NCBI GenBank assembly: GCA_025929805.1
Contig: JAICPP010000067.1
Coordinates: 1-14,114, forward strand
Direction of reading: 5' to 3'
Length of the DNA: 14,114 bases
DNA from: Gemmatimonadales bacterium
GTDB taxonomy: Bacteria; Gemmatimonadota; Gemmatimonadetes; Gemmatimonadales; GWC2-71-9
Shown in pieces: positions 6,263 to 12,488 of the stretch. Both the position numbers and the translations under genes were made by a program. Numbering within the stretch: position 1 is the stretch's first letter; each line of letters begins with the position of its first letter. The notes under the pieces were generated by a model that saw nothing but the letters and a program-made list of their open reading frames with translations, had not been told where the DNA came from and did no database searches.

Positions 6263-6970
6263 CTAGTCGCTGAAGTTCTTAAGAAAGCAGGTGAGGATCC
6301 GTTCGGTCATCCCCCACACTATGCCGTCCTCCAGCTCGTAGGCGTGAACCACACGGCTTTGACCGGCGACGTCCAAACGAACAGGATGGTGGGTGTCAGG
6401 TCGGAGAAGATAGGCGGTACTGACCCAGCGGGCTGAGGTGACTTCGGGGTTGAGGCTGACCTCCGGGCGGCGGGTGAGGATGTAGACAAAGGGACGCACG
6501 GCTATGGGAGGCAGTACCGGGGTCCGCGGCACTACATCGTCCAAGCTCCCCGCGAGATCCTCTCGGCTGAGCTCGACACCGACCTCCTCGAAGGTCTCCC
6601 GAATAGCCGTGCTCAGCAGGTCCGGGTCACCGACCTCGCGCCTACCTCCCGGCAACGCCATGTGCCCGGACCACGGATCGCCGGTGCGCTCCGCCCGTCG
6701 GATCAGGAGAATGGCGTCAGGATCGGGGACGACGATGACCGCTACCGCAGCCCAGACAAGGGACGGATCATCGTCGGCGGCCGAGGGAAGACTATGCAGG
6801 CGCTCGCGCAGGCGAGCCCATCGGCCGGTCAGTGCGAATGCGATTGGCAGCCACCCCCGCAGCAGCCCCCACCCGGCGGTGGCCCCAACCGGCTGTAGTC
6901 CGGCCGCCGGCCTGCACCGGCTGGGCGCGCTGGAAGAGAAATCAAGCGTTCGAGACTGCGGCCGGCACAC
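6263..6970 (-). CDS. Nudix hydrolase, CoA pyrophosphatase (NudL/PCD1-like) type
   Basis: The core runs from 'WAAVAVIV' (about residue 73) through 'LLIRRAERTGDPWSGHMALPGG' (described here as the CoA-hydrolase signature, about 88-109) to the Nudix helix RETFEEVGVEL (about 123-133). These are the marks of the NudL/PCD1 group, which cleaves CoA and derivatives to 3'-phosphoadenosine-phosphate plus phosphopantetheine species. Start choice is a problem. GTG at 6970 is the only ATG/GTG/TTG before the core, yet it overlaps fmdB by 142 bp and its first 46 residues look like a shadow frame. A CTG at 6832 would overlap the fmdB stop as CTGA and would leave a normal 27-residue lead-in. I list the GTG frame, but the true N-terminus may be at 6832. 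It is the last gene of the 9772-6263 gene set. The enzyme family is confident; the exact substrate is less so. Confidence 0.82.
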   Translation of the reverse strand: MCRPQSRTLDFSSSAPSRCRPAAGLQPVGATAGWGLLRGWLPIAFALTGRWARLRERLHSLPSAADDDPSLVWAAVAVIVVPDPDAILLIRRAERTGDPWSGHMALPGGRREVGDPDLLSTAIRETFEEVGVELSREDLAGSLDDVVPRTPVLPPIAVRPFVYILTRRPEVSLNPEVTSARWVSTAYLLRPDTHHPVRLDVAGQSRVVHAYELEDGIVWGMTERILTCFLKNFSD

Positions 6971-7056
6971 TCCGGGCAGGCCACGTCGGGCTCCCCGCGA
7001 ACCAGCTGCTCGAAGGTCAGGTTACAGCTGGTACAGCGAAAGTCATAGATGGGCAT
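6829..7056 (-). CDS. FmdB-family zinc ribbon protein
   Basis: The small 75-residue protein starts with the typical MPIYDFRCTSC. It has a C8/C11 and C27/C30 (CPEC) four-cysteine zinc ribbon in its first 32 residues and then a Gly/Pro/Cys/His-rich tail ('GGGCCGGGCQSHSH'). This is the standard form of FmdB-type putative regulatory proteins. The family name comes from the amide-urea porin regulator, but most members have no assigned role. It starts 31 nt after the restored end of the short-chain dehydrogenase gene and overlaps the Nudix frame by 3 or 142 bp, depending on the Nudix start. No strong ribosome site is visible; the best candidate, GAGG, sits about 13 nt upstream. Confidence 0.85.
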   Translation of the reverse strand: MPIYDFRCTSCNLTFEQLVRGEPDVACPECAGRSLERLISLPARPAGAGRRPDYSRLGPPPGGGCCGGGCQSHSH

Positions 7057-7087
7057 GGAAGGAGCTTCGCCTCTCGTCGATTTGGGG

Positions 7088-7196
7088 TCAAGAGGAAGAC
7101 AGCCCCGTTAGCCGCTCGCTTACCTCCCAGAGGCGTCGCGCCGCCGCCTCATCGTAGGACTCCCGCGACGAGTGCCTCTCCCGTTTGGCCCTCGAA
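7088..7196 (-). pseudogene. Out-of-frame C-terminal end of the short-chain dehydrogenase
   Basis: In the frame one base on from the dehydrogenase gene, the DNA reads 'SSRESYDEAAARRLWEVSERLTGL' (shown as a motif spanning about 7171-7097), then stops at 7088. This is the characteristic tail of retinol dehydrogenase-like SDRs. Joining it to 'GKYFEG' requires skipping one base between about 7196 and 7171, where the plus strand has short T3 and C3 runs (ccgtttggccc). The restored gene would be 286 codons plus stop. Confidence 0.75.
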
Positions 7197-7949
7197 GTAT
7201 TTTCCGCTAACCTTTTCCATGTCAGGGGAACTGGCGAGGTAGATGCTGGTCTCTGCCCCCTTTTCAGCGCTGGCACCGAAGGTGCGGGCAAGCGCACGCC
7301 CGGCAATCGGGACGCCCGTGTAATCGCTCAGCAACCGGGTGCCAATCACCCCGGGGTGCAAGCAGTTGGCTGTCACGCCGGTTCCTTGAAGGCGCCGAGC
7401 CAACTCGTAGGTGAACAGGATATTTGCCAGCTTCGTCTGGCTGTACGCCCGAGTTCCATCGTACCTCCGCTCTCCTTGCAGGTCATCGAAATCGAGTTGG
7501 GCACCGCTGTGCGCAGCCGACGAGACGTTGATAATACGGGACGGCGCTCCGGCTCTCAGCTGGTCGAGCAGGAGGCTAGTCAAGAGGAAGTAAGCCAGGT
7601 GGTTGACGGCGAATTGCATCTCGAGGCCGTCACCGGTGCGCTGGCGTCGATGGGTGATGAGAGCCGCGTTGTTGACGAGGACGTGGAGGTGAGGATAGAA
7701 CCGGCGGAGCTCCCCGGCCGCCTCCCGGATGGAGGCCAGGGAGGCCAAGTCGGCCGTCACGACGGTCGGCGGCACCGGTGAGCTGTCGGCGATCTCGCGT
7801 GAGGCCCTCTCACCATCCTCGCGCCGGCGGGCGATAAGAACCACCGTAGCACCGAGCCGGGCCAAACCGTCCGCGGTGGCGCGGCCGATTCCTCGAGTGG
7901 CACCGGTGATCACGCATACCCGGCCGGCCATGTCAGGGCGTTGATCCAC
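7149..7949 (-). CDS. Short-chain dehydrogenase/reductase (retinol dehydrogenase-like), C-terminus frameshifted
   Basis: The frame encodes 266 residues of a classical SDR. The cofactor loop TGATRGIG is at 15-22, with 'ARRRED' after beta-2 suggesting NADP(H). NNAA is at 93-96. The catalytic set is Asn116, Ser144, Tyr169 and Lys173 (YSQTK), and 'LHPGVIGT' follows. It resembles the retinol dehydrogenase/WW-domain oxidoreductase-like group; the substrate is unknown. After 'VSGKYFEGQ' the family's usual ending is missing and an unrelated 'TGEALVAGVLR' leads to the stop. The expected ending lies in the +1 frame just downstream (7088-7171). The active-site part is intact, so the shorter protein could still fold, or the shift could be an assembly error. 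GTG at 7949 lies 6 bp after the preceding stop; ATG at 7931 is an alternative start. Confidence 0.85.
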   Translation of the reverse strand: MDQRPDMAGRVCVITGATRGIGRATADGLARLGATVVLIARRREDGERASREIADSSPVPPTVVTADLASLASIREAAGELRRFYPHLHVLVNNAALITHRRQRTGDGLEMQFAVNHLAYFLLTSLLLDQLRAGAPSRIINVSSAAHSGAQLDFDDLQGERRYDGTRAYSQTKLANILFTYELARRLQGTGVTANCLHPGVIGTRLLSDYTGVPIAGRALARTFGASAEKGAETSIYLASSPDMEKVSGKYFEGQTGEALVAGVLR

Positions 7950-7955
7950 GCCGGC

Positions 7956-8792
7956 CTACTGCAGGTGAGTGGCAAGCCAGGCCAGCGTGGCATCGAAGAC
8001 AGCCTCGAGCTGGGGCGTGGAGGAGCGCCAAGGGTGAGTTGCGCCGAAGGTATGGCCGCCACCCTCGATAGGGAGCAGCCTGGCCTTGGGACGAGAGCTG
8101 GAAGCTTTGAGCGACTCGGCTTCGCTAAAGCCCACCGACTCGTCCTGAGTGCCGTGAATGATCAACCAGGGCACCTTAATACGCCGCGCTGCCCCCTCGA
8201 TATCCAGGGTTTCGGCGTTCTGCTCGATGTCATCGAGCACATCGGGGTAGAGGGGCAGTATCTGGCCGGTTCGTGCATTCTGGATGTCGGTATAACCGGT
8301 GGCGCGCCATTCAGCTCGATGATCGGTGGACCAGCGCTCCACCCGGGAGATAGCAGCCCAGGTTACCAGGGCCTGGACCCGGGAATCGCGCGATGTGTGA
8401 AGCACGGCGATGCCGCCGCCGCGGGAATGGCCGACCAGTCCCAGGCCTGACGGCGGCGCCACCCCGAGCTCCCCACGCATGAGCGAGTCGACCACCTGAC
8501 TGAGGTCGTGAAGCTCGGCAGAGAAGGTGTTGTGGCCAAACCGATCGGGCAATGAAAACTCGCCGTCGTCGTCCACGCCGCTCCCGCTCAGGTTGAATCC
8601 CACCGCGGTAAAGCCGGCTCGGGCCAGGCGCTCGGTAAGATGGGGGAACATTCCCCAGTCCTTAAAACCTTTGAAGCCGTGTACCACGACGACGGCGGGA
8701 TGGGACGAGCTTCTATCGCCGGCCCGAACATCGATCAGGATCTGGCCCAGGGCCCCGGTGAGGGAGTGCTTGGTGAGCTTGGGTGTGGCCAT
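7956..8792 (-). CDS. Alpha/beta hydrolase (esterase/acylhydrolase-like)
   Basis: The 278-residue cytoplasmic enzyme has no visible signal peptide. The fold marks are in order: 'VVVVHGFKGFKDWGMFP' with the oxyanion-hole HGF at 38-40, the nucleophile elbow GHSRGG with Ser123, the acid in 'IIHGTQDESV' (Asp217), and the His in 'GGGHTFG' (His247). The 'HGFKGFKDW' and long lid-like middle region are typical of a group of bacterial hydrolases with no settled substrate. It sits 17 bp after the LD-carboxypeptidase gene and 6 bp before the dehydrogenase gene on the same strand, so the three are probably co-transcribed. The ribosome site before ATG 8792 is weak, consistent with coupled translation. Ester, thioester or peptide substrates cannot be told apart from the sequence. 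Confidence 0.87.
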   Translation of the reverse strand: MATPKLTKHSLTGALGQILIDVRAGDRSSSHPAVVVVHGFKGFKDWGMFPHLTERLARAGFTAVGFNLSGSGVDDDGEFSLPDRFGHNTFSAELHDLSQVVDSLMRGELGVAPPSGLGLVGHSRGGGIAVLHTSRDSRVQALVTWAAISRVERWSTDHRAEWRATGYTDIQNARTGQILPLYPDVLDDIEQNAETLDIEGAARRIKVPWLIIHGTQDESVGFSEAESLKASSSRPKARLLPIEGGGHTFGATHPWRSSTPQLEAVFDATLAWLATHLQ

Positions 8793-8809
8793 GGCCTATG
8801 GTACTGATC

Positions 8810-9772
8810 TCAGGCTACCGCCGGCTCCAGCAGCTCGAGCTCGCCGGCTCCGGCATCCAATCGGGCACGGACCCCCAGTGGCAGGGTCCATTGGGACTCG
8901 ATATGACCGATGGGAAAGCCGTAGGCAACCGGGATACCCAACGGGTCGAGATAGGTCGCGAGCACTTCGTCCAAGCCCAGCGCACCGTCTCCCGTAGCGC
9001 GTTCGAGCTCGGTGAAACGGCCAATCGCCACACCGGCCAGCTGCCGGAGAGCACCGGTGAGTCTCAAGTGAGCGAGCATGCGGTCCACGCTATACAGATC
9101 CTCGCCCGCGTCCTCCAGGAACAGGATGGCACCGTCGAGCTCCGGAAAGTAGGGCGTGCCGATCAGGCAGTGCAGTAAGGTCAGATTTCCACCGGCCAGC
9201 GGTCCCTCGGCAGTCCCGGGCCGGAGCGTCACGATGCGATTCTCCTGAGGCACCAAGACCTCGGCCGGGTCGGGAAGCCGGCCCAGGCGGCCAGGGGCCT
9301 CGGGGGTGGCGAGCACTCGCTCGAAATGACATCGGCTGAACTGCGGCATGGCTGCCCGGGCCACCGGTGCATGGAAGGTGACCACGCCGGTCTGCCGGGT
9401 AATTGCATTGAGTAGCGCTGTTATATCGGAGAAACCGATGAAGATCTTGGGCCGGCGTGCGATGGCGGCATAATCCACTCGGTCCAGCAGGCGAATAGCT
9501 CCATAGCCGCCTCGGATGCACCAGACGGCATCGATGGAGGTTTCCTGGAGCGCCCGATTCAGGTCGTCGAGTCGCTGGTCATCGGTGCCCGCCAGGTAAC
9601 CATAGCGGCTGTAGGCATTTGTACCCAGCATCGGTTCGTAACCTAGCGCACGGCAGAGCTCGGCAGCGCGTGTTAGATCGTCTCTTTCTAATAAGGGGCC
9701 GGCCGGCGCAACCAGGCCGATCCGACAACCGGGCCGGAGCTTGGGAGGTCGAATGATTGGTTTTGACCCCAT
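8810..9772 (-). CDS. LD-carboxypeptidase, peptidase family S66 (LdcA-like)
   Basis: The 320-residue protein removes the terminal D-Ala from murein tetrapeptides during peptidoglycan recycling in characterised relatives. Some S66 members act on microcin or other peptides instead. The catalytic Ser-Glu-His triad is visible: Ser115 in 'IGFSDITAL', Glu220 in 'ILFLEDAGEDLY' and His290 in 'GFPIGHIESQWTLPLG'. The N-terminal 'RIGLVAPAG' and 'IRGGYGAIRLL' are family marks, and the length is normal. There is no signal peptide, as expected for the cytoplasmic enzyme. It is the first gene of the minus-strand set running to 6263. The start ATG at 9772 has only a poor GGGG upstream. The promoter of the divergent gene pair lies partly within its first codons. 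Confidence 0.92.
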   Translation of the reverse strand: MGSKPIIRPPKLRPGCRIGLVAPAGPLLERDDLTRAAELCRALGYEPMLGTNAYSRYGYLAGTDDQRLDDLNRALQETSIDAVWCIRGGYGAIRLLDRVDYAAIARRPKIFIGFSDITALLNAITRQTGVVTFHAPVARAAMPQFSRCHFERVLATPEAPGRLGRLPDPAEVLVPQENRIVTLRPGTAEGPLAGGNLTLLHCLIGTPYFPELDGAILFLEDAGEDLYSVDRMLAHLRLTGALRQLAGVAIGRFTELERATGDGALGLDEVLATYLDPLGIPVAYGFPIGHIESQWTLPLGVRARLDAGAGELELLEPAVA

Positions 9773-9791
9773 TATGACCCCGCTGTAGAAT
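9763..9791 (+). promoter_or_regulatory. Predicted sigma70-type promoter for the RsbRD-like / glycosyltransferase pair
   Basis: TTGACC (9763-9768), then 17 bp, then TAGAAT (9786-9791). Transcription would begin near 9798, followed by the ribosome site at 9807. The -35 hexamer lies inside the first codons of the divergent carboxypeptidase gene. Confidence 0.6.
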
Positions 9792-9806
9792 TGACGGACC
9801 TTTTCC

Positions 9807-9813
9807 GAGGAGA
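9807..9813 (+). promoter_or_regulatory. Ribosome binding site deciding the GTG start at 9821
   Basis: GAGGAGA lies 7 nt before GTG 9821. A longer frame could begin at TTG 9791, but that codon overlaps the predicted -10 box and precedes this ribosome site, so it is rejected. Confidence 0.75.
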
Positions 9814-9820
9814 ACGCTTA

Positions 9821-10381
9821 GTGCGTGCTTCGCAGCCTGCGTTGCTCGCTGCCGGTCGGGTGATCGCCGAAATGCGCGATTCGATGGTCTCCGAATGGGC
9901 CGATTGGCTGGGAGACCGCATGACCGCCGCCCCCACGATACCGCGGTCAACTGTCGAGCGGGAGTTCCGGCTGCTCTTCGACGTCATGACCGAGATGGTC
10001 GGCCCGCTGCGTCGGGAAGTAAATACCGTCTGGTTTCACGTATGCGAGCACTACGGGCGCGTCGCTTCTGCACGGGGACTTGCTGCCGGCGAGGTCGTCG
10101 AGGAGCTGCAGTTCCTCCGCGAGCTGCTCATCCGTAACCTGGCCCCTGTGCTCGTGGCCATGCGCGCACGCCAGGGAATGGCCATCATGCTTCGGCTCAA
10201 CCGGGTGATCGATAAGGGGGTGGCGGTTGCCGTGGTCGGCTATACCGATGCCCTGGTTGCCACGCTCTTCTCACAGAATGGAGTCCCCTCGTTCAAGACC
10301 GAGCAGGATGTCACCGATGTCGAGCGCCAGCTCGATGCCCTCGAGCAGGAGCTCCAAGCGGTCTCTCAGCAGGTGAAATAG
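9821..10381 (+). CDS. RsbRD N-terminal-domain-like sensor protein (stand-alone)
   Basis: The 186-residue soluble, almost all-helical protein matches the N-terminal non-haem globin-like domain of RsbRD / RsbT co-antagonists (PF14361 type) by pattern: 'EFRLLFDVMTEMVGPL', 'EVVEELQFLRELLIRNLAPVL' (about 97-117) and 'VIDKGVAVAVVGYTDALV' (about 138-155). In the family such domains sit in front of STAS or histidine kinase modules and sense stress. Here no output domain follows; the protein ends in a short coiled coil ('VERQLDALEQELQAV'). It may therefore partner with a protein encoded elsewhere. It is 12 bp upstream of the glycosyltransferase and shares its promoter. The family recognition is from memory of the motif pattern, so the call is moderate. 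Confidence 0.65.
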   Translation: MRASQPALLAAGRVIAEMRDSMVSEWADWLGDRMTAAPTIPRSTVEREFRLLFDVMTEMVGPLRREVNTVWFHVCEHYGRVASARGLAAGEVVEELQFLRELLIRNLAPVLVAMRARQGMAIMLRLNRVIDKGVAVAVVGYTDALVATLFSQNGVPSFKTEQDVTDVERQLDALEQELQAVSQQVK

Positions 10382-10393
10382 CCGACGCTGCGC

Positions 10394-11578
10394 GTGCTTG
10401 ATATCGGCCTCGAACTGCTCCTCGCAGCTCCCTGGCTCCTTCCATTCCTCACCCTTCCCCGCCTCGCTCGCCGCACGCCGAGCCTGAGCGATGCACCGCG
10501 AGGATCGGGTCCTCTAGTCTCGATCATCATCCCGGCCCGAAACGAAGCCGCAACAATCTCAACAGTGGTGCGCTCGATTCTCCAGTCCACCTATCACCCT
10601 TTCGAGCTGCTGGTGGTCGACGACCGCTCCACCGACGAAACCGCATCCATCGTGGAAGGGCTGGCCGAGGACCCGCGGCTGGTGCTGGTGCGCGGCGACA
10701 AGCTCCCGGAGGGCTGGTACGGCAAACCGTGGGCTTGCTTCCAGGGATATCGGCAGGCCAAGGGCGACTTGCTCCTCTTTACCGACGCCGATACCCGGCA
10801 CCATCCCGAGCTGCTGGAGCGGGCGGTGGGCGCACTCCTCACCCAGCGGGCGGATCTGGTGACCGTGTCTCCCACCCAGCGGTGCATCACGTTTTGGGAG
10901 CGGGTCGTCATGCCGCAGATCTGGTTTCTGCTGGCGCTCCGCTACAGTCCGTCCAGCGTAAATCGAGCTCGCCGCCCACGAGATGTGATCGCCAACGGTC
11001 AGTTCATTCTGACCACCCGTGAAGCCTACCAGCACGCGGGCACCCACGCGGCGGTGCACCATGAGGTTGCCGAGGATCTCGCATTGGCGCAGACCTATCT
11101 CGCGAGGGGGTTGAAGCTCCACTTCGCCTTTGCGGAGCGTCTCATGGAGACGAGGATGTACCAGGGGCTGGATCATCTGATCGAGGGCTGGTCCAAGAAC
11201 ATCTACCTCGGAGGCCGGCGCTCGTTTCCTGAAGAGCCGTTCCAGCGGGCGCTGGTGCCGGTGATGCTGGTTATCGCGTGGAGTTATTGGCTGGTTCCTC
11301 CGGCGGTGCTGGTGACCAGTGCTTTCAACCAGGGCATGTCCCAACTGGCCCCAGCATCCCTCTTGGCTGTAGCGGTCTCAGCGGTGTTCTGGATGCTGAT
11401 ATGCTACGGAATGCGAATTCCGCCGGCATACGGATTGACCTACCCGCTGGGTGCCCTGATGGCACTCTACATCGGGCTCAGGTCCACCTGGAGGGGTAGA
11501 CGAAAGGTGGAATGGAGGGGGAGGGTGTATGAAGGGGGAGAAAGAGTGAGCGGGAACTGCAAGAAGCGTGAGCGGTGA
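10394..11578 (+). CDS. Family 2 glycosyltransferase, membrane-anchored (CrtQ/HpnB-like)
   Basis: The 394-residue enzyme has an N-terminal hydrophobic helix (about 5-22) and then a GT-A catalytic domain. Visible motifs are 'VSIIIPARNEA' (42-52), 'VVDDRSTDET' (74-83), the metal-binding DAD at 131-133 ('FTDADTRHHP'), 'EVAEDLALAQ' with Glu227/Asp228 as the ED acid pair, and 'GWSKN' at 265-269 in the place of the usual QxxRW-like region. Three or four C-terminal membrane helices (about 285-362) and 'WRGRVY' follow. This arrangement is found in transferases acting on membrane lipids, such as carotenoid or hopanoid precursors, but no such genes are present here. GTG 10394 is 12 bp after the RsbRD-like gene, with a weak ribosome site. 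The last dozen or so residues and the TGA stop (11576-11578) come from the heptamer repeat, so the tail is probably not conserved. Confidence 0.87.
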   Translation: MLDIGLELLLAAPWLLPFLTLPRLARRTPSLSDAPRGSGPLVSIIIPARNEAATISTVVRSILQSTYHPFELLVVDDRSTDETASIVEGLAEDPRLVLVRGDKLPEGWYGKPWACFQGYRQAKGDLLLFTDADTRHHPELLERAVGALLTQRADLVTVSPTQRCITFWERVVMPQIWFLLALRYSPSSVNRARRPRDVIANGQFILTTREAYQHAGTHAAVHHEVAEDLALAQTYLARGLKLHFAFAERLMETRMYQGLDHLIEGWSKNIYLGGRRSFPEEPFQRALVPVMLVIAWSYWLVPPAVLVTSAFNQGMSQLAPASLLAVAVSAVFWMLICYGMRIPPAYGLTYPLGALMALYIGLRSTWRGRRKVEWRGRVYEGGERVSGNCKKRER

Positions 11579-11700
11579 GCGGGAAATGACTCAGGGCGAT
11601 TCCTCTTGCCTCAGCATGCAAAGAACCCGGAGGCGAAGTCTGGCCACTCACCGCTGACGTTCTCGTTTCTCCCGCTCACCGCTCACGCTGTTGCTGTCAC
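11546..11700. repeat. Heptamer inverted repeat with a perfect 20-bp stem, between convergent genes
   Basis: Forward heptads GTGAGCG occur at 11546, 11568 and 11575, with degenerate units (GGAACTG, GGAAATG) in phase. Reversed units CGCTCAC occur at 11673 and 11680, followed in phase by GCTGTTG and CTGTCAC. The segment 11565-11584 is exactly complementary to 11670-11689, an 85-nt loop apart. The site takes up most of the gap between the convergent glycosyltransferase and secreted-protein genes. The loop is too long and T-tracts are lacking, so it is not a standard intrinsic terminator, though the RNA could fold. It is related to the repeat at 1726-1800. Confidence 0.8.
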
Positions 11701-11708
11701 CGCTCGTT

Positions 11709-12365
11709 CTATTCTCGGTCGAACACCACGTCCTGTACCGGGATTCGTCCACCCAGCAACCTGCCTCTGCGATCCATGAGGAGATGGATCCGTGTATCAC
11801 CGATATCCAGCCGGACCGAATCCGCCTGAATGGCAGAGAGGTTGGCGACCAGGGTCTGGCCACCGCCGAGATTGAAGAACGGTACCTGATCAGCCCCATT
11901 AGCGGTCCGCGCGCGCCGCAGCGCCTGTTCCAGCAACGCGAACGAAAGGTTGAGATACGGAACCGCACCGAGTTCGGTCTTGAAGACTCGAGTGACCAGG
12001 CCCGCGTTACCCACCTGATCCACCGCCACGCTGTCTTCCTTGAAGATCACTCGCGCGCGCTCCACCACCCGGGACCTTACCTCGCCGCTGTCGGCACCCT
12101 CACTCACCGTGACCTCGATCAGCGGCAACGTGGCATCTGGAGCGACCACCGCCCGGTAACGCTCGGATGTGCGCTTGGCATTTCGGAGTGAGAGCGTGCC
12201 CTCGAGTTTGGTAGCGGTGCGGGTGAACCGTTCGGTAGCCACCGTGTCTTGGCGATGCCGTACCACGAAGCTACCCGTATCGGCCGGCTCCTGAGCCCGA
12301 AGCGCGGTGGGGGGCAACGAAACCATCACGATCAAGATAGGTAGGAAACTGAGTCGGAGCTTCAT
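11709..12365 (-). CDS. Secreted or periplasmic protein of unknown function
   Basis: I do not recognise a family. The frame continues 15 codons upstream, but ATG 12365 is the better start because it opens a clear Sec signal peptide: 'MKLRLSFLPILIVMVSLPP', then 'TALRAQ' with cleavage probable after Ala or Gln near residue 25. The mature part (about 194 residues) is hydrophilic and beta-rich with alternating charged and hydrophobic residues. Recognisable stretches are 'GSFVVRHRQDTVATERFTRT', 'SFALLEQALRRAR' (one likely helix) and a C-terminal 'MDRRGRLLGGRIPVQDVVF'. No cysteine, lipobox or catalytic motif is evident. It points towards the glycosyltransferase across the heptamer repeat and away from the methyltransferase, sharing a 123-bp divergent upstream region with the latter. 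The whole is similar in style to small lipoprotein-like or MucB/SRPBCC-like periplasmic proteins, but this is not a call. Confidence 0.75.
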   Translation of the reverse strand: MKLRLSFLPILIVMVSLPPTALRAQEPADTGSFVVRHRQDTVATERFTRTATKLEGTLSLRNAKRTSERYRAVVAPDATLPLIEVTVSEGADSGEVRSRVVERARVIFKEDSVAVDQVGNAGLVTRVFKTELGAVPYLNLSFALLEQALRRARTANGADQVPFFNLGGGQTLVANLSAIQADSVRLDIGDTRIHLLMDRRGRLLGGRIPVQDVVFDRE

Positions 12366-12488
12366 ATGCGAAATGTTCGGGCGGATAGTGTGGGAGTCAA
12401 TTTCTGCCACGCGCAGCGGTAATCGGGTGGGAGCTCAGAAACAGCCTCTCGGTACAGTGGAGCTCCGCCTTCATCGGAGTGTGGCTGT
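12366..12488. other. Divergent intergenic region with no confident promoter
   Basis: This 123-bp gap separates the starts of the secreted-protein gene and the methyltransferase gene and should hold both promoters. I see a TTGACT on the minus strand (12400-12395) without a good -10 at 16-18 bp, and a short GGAGCTCC palindrome near 12459. Neither is convincing alone. Confidence 0.4.

Noticed and set aside
11565..11689. The 20-bp inverted repeat as an intrinsic bidirectional terminator
   Set aside because: The loop is 85 nt and no poly-T tract follows on either strand. The heptamer periodicity explains the complementarity better.
11565..11689. The inverted repeat as ends of a miniature transposon or as a CRISPR-like array
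   Set aside because: No target-site duplication is evident, and the arms are internally periodic. Spacing is irregular, with no unique spacers between equal repeats.
12372..12400. TTGACT-17-AACATT as promoter of the secreted-protein gene
   Set aside because: The -10 hexamer matches consensus too poorly to call.
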